From Platycnemis pennipes (taxonomy: Eukaryota > Arthropoda > Insecta > Odonata > Platycnemididae), in the NCBI GenBank assembly GCA_933228895.1, contig OW121851.1, forward strand, positions 110,133,271-110,197,270: a stretch of 64,000 nt of DNA, in the 5' to 3' direction. Each line of letters begins with the position of its first letter. Positions within the stretch are counted from its first letter, which is position 1. The position numbers and the translations under genes are program-made. The notes beneath the pieces were generated by a model, which saw nothing but the letters and a program-made list of their open reading frames with translations, did not search any database and was not told the DNA's origin. Of the stretch, positions 60,002 to 64,000 are shown piece by piece.

Positions 60002-60288
60002 GTGACGCTGAGGTGACGTGACGCACCTTAAACACTTCTCCCTCCCCCCCCTTCCTCTCCCCAAACAACCCTCGTGATTTCCTCATCCCCACACTCAGCC
60101 AACCACAACCCCCTCTATCCTCCCCAACCTTCTCCCACCCCCTCCAATAGCACTCGCGGAGTATAAAAAACCTGTGTTCTGCTGACAATTTTTAATGTAC
60201 CTGAGGATGGCTTGACAGCCGAAACCGGTCGTTCTATTAATAAAACTGTGGAAGACACAACGTTTTTCATTGTCATTGTGACGCTGAG
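60002..60288 (+). mobile_element. Penelope-like element insertion with 11 bp target duplication
   Basis: GTGACGCTGAG at 60002-60012 and 60278-60288 flanks a 265 bp insert. Its first part is pyrimidine-rich (60035-60150). Its end has CCTGAGGATGGCTTGACAGC, CGAAACCGGTCGTT, AATAAAACTGTGGAAGACAC and AACG, which is a typical PLE 3' end. Insertion into an existing tandem duplication gives the order of events. 5'-truncated, no protein. Confidence 0.7.
60201..60230 (+). ncRNA. Hammerhead-ribozyme-like motif in PLE 3' end
   Basis: CTGAGGA, stem II (GGC/TTGACA/GCC), GAAA, a self-complementary CCGG stem III and then UC, giving GUC as cleavage site. Stem I is partial (AC before CTGAGGA pairs with GT after the site, then mismatch). 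This matches the minimal PLE hammerhead layout in which CCGG of two copies pairs. Activity not shown. Confidence 0.55.
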
Positions 60289-60599
60289 ACGTAATATCAC
60301 CTTTGCAGATAGAGCTATTTGCAAGATTAGGTAGGATTGATTGATTGCATGGTTCTTGCTATTAAATTGGTTGCTGCCAATATAACTTTACAAAGATTTT
60401 TTCTTCTTCATATCTTGACTGCCATTTTGCACGTAAAGCATCTACTGAGTTTAAATTTCCGGAGGAAAATGTATGTTATTCCAGGAAATCTTATCTCCAT
60501 AGCAATTTTCGTCGCACTGTTTTGCAAGATTTTTTCCCTAAAATTTTAAATGGTGGTGAAGACTCGCAGTCAAAAACCTTAGCGACTATTGACCACCCT

Positions 60600-60825
60600 T
60601 TTTGATAGCTTATAGGCCTAACCTCGTGTACAGTCTTCCTCGAATCCAAATTCCGCCTTTAGAATGCCATCCTTGATGGACAGAAAGGGTGAATGAAAAC
60701 TGCCTTATGTTGATCCTTTAAAAATACTGCGTTTAGCAACTGAAATCTTGGATAGCGCTGGATGTGGTCTGCTTATTGGGACGGAATTCAGCAAGTCCGT
60801 AGTTTGATTCCCGGATCAGAAAAAA
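60600..60825 (+). repeat. tRNA-like repeat (family B), copy 3
   Basis: A segment shared with 25.1 kb (ATTCCGCCT, ATGCCATC, TTGATGGAC, GGTGAATGA) is followed by a tRNA-like part (A-box-like TAGCGCTGGATGTGG at 60753-60767, B-box-like GTTTGATTCC at 60802-60811). Confidence 0.5.
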
Positions 60826-61005
60826 CGTTATTCTCCGGCAATTTCCAATGTCTCTCTCAGTTGGAAATTTATTTCGTGAGTGGGACGTGGTAGGTAGATC
60901 AGTGGAGACCAAGTCTGGCTACGCAAAATATCATGGTATCGAAACTCCCCTTGGGCATGTATATCTTTGGACTACGCTTATTCTTAGCTTTAGCTAGCTG
61001 ACATG

Positions 61006-61075
61006 TCCTTAGACCGGCCTAGGTGGCTAGGATGGCAAGGCGTAGGTCAAAGGTTCAAATCCCGCCTCGGAAATG
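61006..61075 (+). repeat. tRNA-like SINE head
   Basis: A-box-like TAGGTGGCTAGGATGG and a perfect B box GGTTCAAATCC (61052-61062) followed by CGCCTCGG. The variable GGATGGCAAGGCGTAGGTC part does not fold as a normal tRNA. No match to families A or B downstream. Confidence 0.45.
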
Positions 61076-61539
61076 ATTGTTGTGACTCGATATTAAGTTA
61101 GGTTGGACGGCGCAATAAAATCTGACCATGAACATTTATAATACGCTTATTAAACCTAATAAATGGATACATCTGGAATTCACCGCTCCAAAAATACCCA
61201 CAACAGATAGAAATTGAAATGGGAATATCAAATGGAATATTTTTAGGCGAAAAATTGGAAATTTTATCTTTGACATTATTATGTGTGCAATTCTATATAC
61301 TCATTGCAACCCTTGATGAAGCCTATGGGTTAATTAACTCTGGAATTAACTCTTTCCTGTGATTGAGAATCAGCATTTATTTCTCAGACGAAAACTACCC
61401 TTCACAATCAAGTGATTTATTTTTTCTCGCGAGTGACCGAGCGACCACGCTAATGAACTAAGTTATTGAATCACATGTATAAAACTTCACTCCGTACGCT
61501 GTTTGAGTTTGATATTTTGTAATTAGAGCAGTGAAGGAA
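61076..61539. other. AT-rich noncoding stretch
   Basis: May include the body of the SINE headed at 61006. No independent match inside the window. Confidence 0.35.
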
Positions 61540-61770
61540 GCGCTCCCCCTTTAACGCGTTTTAATTCCCCCACGGTGAACTTTCAGCGCTAGGCCATGTC
61601 CTGATCTCCCAGCACACCCTCGGAACTTCTTGGCCTCTTTCTTTTCCTGCCGGCAATCCGTTATGCACGCCATTAAATCTCCACTAATATCCCTCCTCCG
61701 TCTACCCTCATCTCCCACGCGTTTCTCTTTATCTCTTGCGCTCTTTGCAAGCAAGCGCTGAAAGTTAGGG
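61540..61770. promoter_or_regulatory. Small GC-moderate, pyrimidine-rich block
   Basis: Unique sequence with many C/T runs and a few CpGs (ACGCGTTTTAATTCCC, CCACGCGTTTCTC). The 105-codon minus frame is the purine-rich complement and has no domain. Regulatory role is speculative. Confidence 0.15.
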
Positions 61771-62759
61771 ATATGTGAGAAAAGAATTAATCTGGTCGAA
61801 TGCCTGCTACATTCATGGTATTTGCATGCGACCCAGTGAGTTTTTGAGGCCGAGTCATGTTCTGGCAAAAAATAAACTCAGTCCTGTTTTGCGGTAGAAA
61901 TGTCTAAGTCTCATGACGGCAAAACTGATCACGTAGTGTTTCACGAACTTCAATTTCAGAGACGGTGGGATTGGCAATTTTTTTCGCGAGTGGGTGAATT
62001 CGATACCGAGTAATAAATTGCATCCTCTTGAACAACTGAAGAAAGACCTATGAAAATGAAGTTGAAACTGCAGTTGGAATTTATTAAAACTTACTGTCGA
62101 CGGAGTACGTAAAGTTTGCCCCAAAAGAAAAATTGACCAAAAAAAACTGGGGGACACGCGTGTGCTGTCGTTGTTCTGTTTTCCTCCAATACATTAGGTA
62201 CAAATCTATATGTATGGAAAAATTTTGGTTTCAACTAATAGTGACAAAAATGGCTAAATGGTTTTCACCTTTCACTTTTTTTTAAATCTCTCTCAGTGCT
62301 ATGCTTCTTCTATGATATTGAAACCACAGAAAGCGAACGTTGGACGCCCAACATTCTGGTTCCATGCTTACAAAATCGTAGTTATGTTTCTTTCCTATCA
62401 TCGGAAAAAATATTATACCGACATTTTTTGTTGATGGGCAATCTCTGCCTGATTTTTTTCATTCATATACTGTACCGTTATTCATCATCTTACTATGCAG
62501 ACAGTCCCTGTTACCCCCTTTTAAATGTCCCATTAAATCTTCACAACTCTTAACTGTCGTCTTGTCATCTGCCTGTCTTGCTACTATCCAGAATACTCTC
62601 TCTTCTACGCTCATACTCGGGTAAGACCCATTTCCTTAGATTCGCCACGTCAACATATAACCTTCACAAAGAAAATATATATGCTACTAAAATTCATTTC
62701 CGTATTATTCGATTTGGATAGTTGTACAAATAATTCTTTGAATTTTTTAATCCAGTTGA
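61771..62759. other. Noncoding stretch, nothing recognised
   Basis: Frames of 85-100 codons (61855-62157 minus, 62296-62553 plus) have no known domain. No repeat match. Confidence 0.45.
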
Positions 62760-62945
62760 GTGAGCTTACCGATGATCAGGTTCTCGAGTACTAGCGTCAA
62801 ATCCCGATAACCTGGGTTCAATTCCAAGCAGGGGAAGAGATGATGGTAAACCTATCCCAACTGTGGTGATAGGTTGAGAGAACTTCAATTTCAGGACTCT
62901 GTCCTTCGGATGGGACGTTGAATTGTTGACATTATGCTGCATTTA
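62760..62945 (+). repeat. tRNA-derived SINE, 3'-truncated copy
   Basis: Plus strand: tRNA-like head with B box GGGTTCAATTCC (about 62817-62828), then a linker, then GTCCTTCGGATGGGACGTTG (62902-62921). The core then runs into unrelated sequence, so the tail is lost. Together with the head-bearing copies at 1.15 and 23.56 kb it fixes the head-core order of the family. Confidence 0.6.
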
Positions 62946-63199
62946 AATATAAGTAATAGGGTGTTGATAGCTCCAGTGTTTTCTCCACCCTTTCTTGGCT
63001 CTCTAAATTTATACCTTTTCACAAATGATCATCTCCGCTAAATGACTCACAAGACTGTCCTTTTCTGTTATTTTCTCTAATAAAAACTCGTTAATGAGCT
63101 TATCCCAATGCTCAACACTTTTTCTTCTTCAACCATGTTTCATTTATTTCCTGCAAAGCAAAATTGAAACGTGAACAGGAAAATCAAAGGGAGAAGTAA
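62946..63199. other. Noncoding stretch, nothing recognised
   Basis: AT- and pyrimidine-rich with no repeat match. Confidence 0.4.
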
Positions 63200-63760
63200 A
63201 ATAGGACAGGAGAGGCTCCAAAAACATCATATGGTAAGAGAAAAGACGCGTTTTAAACTAGCAGGCGCATTGGACCTCTAGAAAATGGCAACTTCCGCGG
63301 TCAAAAATGCTATTTCAGTGCGATGGGATCGATGCCATTCAAGGAAATGTATGGTGTACGAGAATGAGAGAGTGAGAGAAGGTTGGAAATTAGGCAAAGC
63401 GGCCAAACGCCGGATTTCCCGTTTGAAAAATGGGAAGTGATAGACAAAAGTCGCCGTCCCGAAATGAGAAAACGAGAGGGCATGTGCATGTGTGAGACGG
63501 GAACGTTGTGGAACGTGATGTCAGGGGTTTGAAAATGTCACTTCGGGGAGATAGCGGACTGATATGAGGTAGGGGAGGGGAGACGCTGGAATGGAGGGAT
63601 CCGAGGGAAGGGGAGAAAAGGACAGGACGTCTCGGTGAAGAAAAAAAGGGAAGCTGAGAGAACGCAATAAGCTTGGGAATTTAACGTGTCATCTCGACTG
63701 TGGGGCATGACTTCATGTTTCAGAGAGACGTACTCATCTGTGGCGGAGCGATATATCGGC
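63200..63760. promoter_or_regulatory. Purine-rich, GC-moderate island
   Basis: Plus strand is A/G-rich (GAATGAGAGAGTGAGAGAAG near 63361, and 63560-63660) with interspersed CpGs (GCGGCCAAACGCCGG, GTCGCCGTCCCG). The minus 83-codon frame is compositional. Similar to other islands in the window. Confidence 0.2.
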
Positions 63761-64000
63761 ATTTCAATAGCGGTGTAGTATAATAGCAATTTTCTTACCC
63801 GCTCAATGCGGCCATCGACTCAGAATATTTGTTTTTAAAGTAGGCGTTTGCCATGGAAATATTTTATTTATTCTATACGTTTCTGGTGAAGTTGACATAT
63901 ATTTCGCTAAATATTTTCACAACATTGCTCCCCTAATTTTCTTAAATTTCTTCTGCATTACTTGAATTTGAGCACAGCACATGACGTACGCATTCAGCCG
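63761..64000. other. AT-rich end of window
   Basis: Nothing recognised. Confidence 0.4.

Larger units (their letters stand above)
59824..60443. repeat. 178 bp tandem duplication, split by an insertion
   Basis: Unit 1 (59824-60001) and unit 2 (60278-60443) share GTGACGCTGA, GCTATTTGCAAGATTAGGTA, GGATTGATTGATTG, GCTGCCAATATAA, CTTCTTCATATCTTGACTGC and CACGTAAAGCATCTA. Unit 2 should begin at 60002 but is interrupted by the element at 60013-60277. Confidence 0.75.

Noticed and set aside
1..64000. CRISPR arrays, bacterial operons, prophage or plasmid features
   Set aside because: No regularly spaced repeats, no ribosome binding sites with long frames, and the repeat classes seen are eukaryotic.

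Overview
This window looks like noncoding DNA from a large, repeat-rich arthropod genome, most probably an insect. I cannot name the species. The grounds are an AT-rich background with GC-rich islands, no long open reading frame with a recognisable domain, and several eukaryote-only repeat classes: tRNA-derived SINEs, LINE 3' ends, short TIR transposons with TA or TAA target duplications, and Penelope-like retroelement (PLE) ends with hammerhead-like motifs. No operons, ribosome binding sites, CRISPR arrays or bacterial genes are visible. The only recognisable protein pieces are decayed C-termini of LINE proteins (about 50.83-51.15 kb, 55.82-56.08 kb, and short fossils at 5.5, 14.3 and 54.05 kb).

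Layout. 0-16 kb: a minus-strand tRNA-derived SINE (1.15-1.5 kb), a Harbinger-like element with a nested LINE tail (1.7-2.5 kb), two related TA-flanked TIR elements (6.95-7.25 and 7.8-9.0 kb), a tRNA-like segment (9.6 kb), a decayed PLE end (12.0 kb), a foldback PLE end (12.6 kb) and LINE fragments (14.3, 15.4 kb). 16.4-18.85 kb: the largest GC-rich, CpG-bearing island, the best candidate for a promoter or 5' noncoding exon. 18.9-38 kb: mostly featureless AT-rich DNA with a SINE (23.6 kb), a dispersed repeat (24.35-24.9 kb), a second tRNA-like repeat (25.1 kb), smaller GC-rich islands (30.3, 33.95, 36.4 kb) and a 220 bp Harbinger-like MITE (35.17-35.39 kb). 38-56 kb: GC-rich islands at 38.2, 43.65, 46.25, 51.3 and 54.25 kb, interleaved with SINEs (41.0, 43.2, 50.3 kb), a PLE remnant between two copies of a 78 bp direct repeat (45.5-46.4 kb), a tandem SINE-like pair (47.2-48.1 kb), an inverted copy of the 24.4 kb repeat (48.85-49.4 kb) and LINE ends. 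56-64 kb: a foldback PLE with a 16 bp target duplication (57.86-58.15 kb), a GC-rich island (59.2-59.6 kb), a 178 bp tandem duplication split by a PLE insertion (59.82-60.44 kb), more tRNA-like repeats and a final purine-rich island (63.2-63.75 kb).

No genes can be shown to work together here. The simplest reading is an intergenic or long intronic stretch whose functional content, if any, lies in the GC-rich islands. The most interesting material is (1) three PLE ends with hammerhead-like cores, each with a very short self-complementary stem III followed by GUC, two of them in foldback form; (2) a TA-flanked TIR family packed with about twenty short AT-centred palindromes and no visible coding capacity; (3) a seven-member tRNA-SINE family sharing a GGATGGGACGT core; and (4) repeated islands where one strand switches from purine-rich to pyrimidine-rich. 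All boundaries were read by eye.
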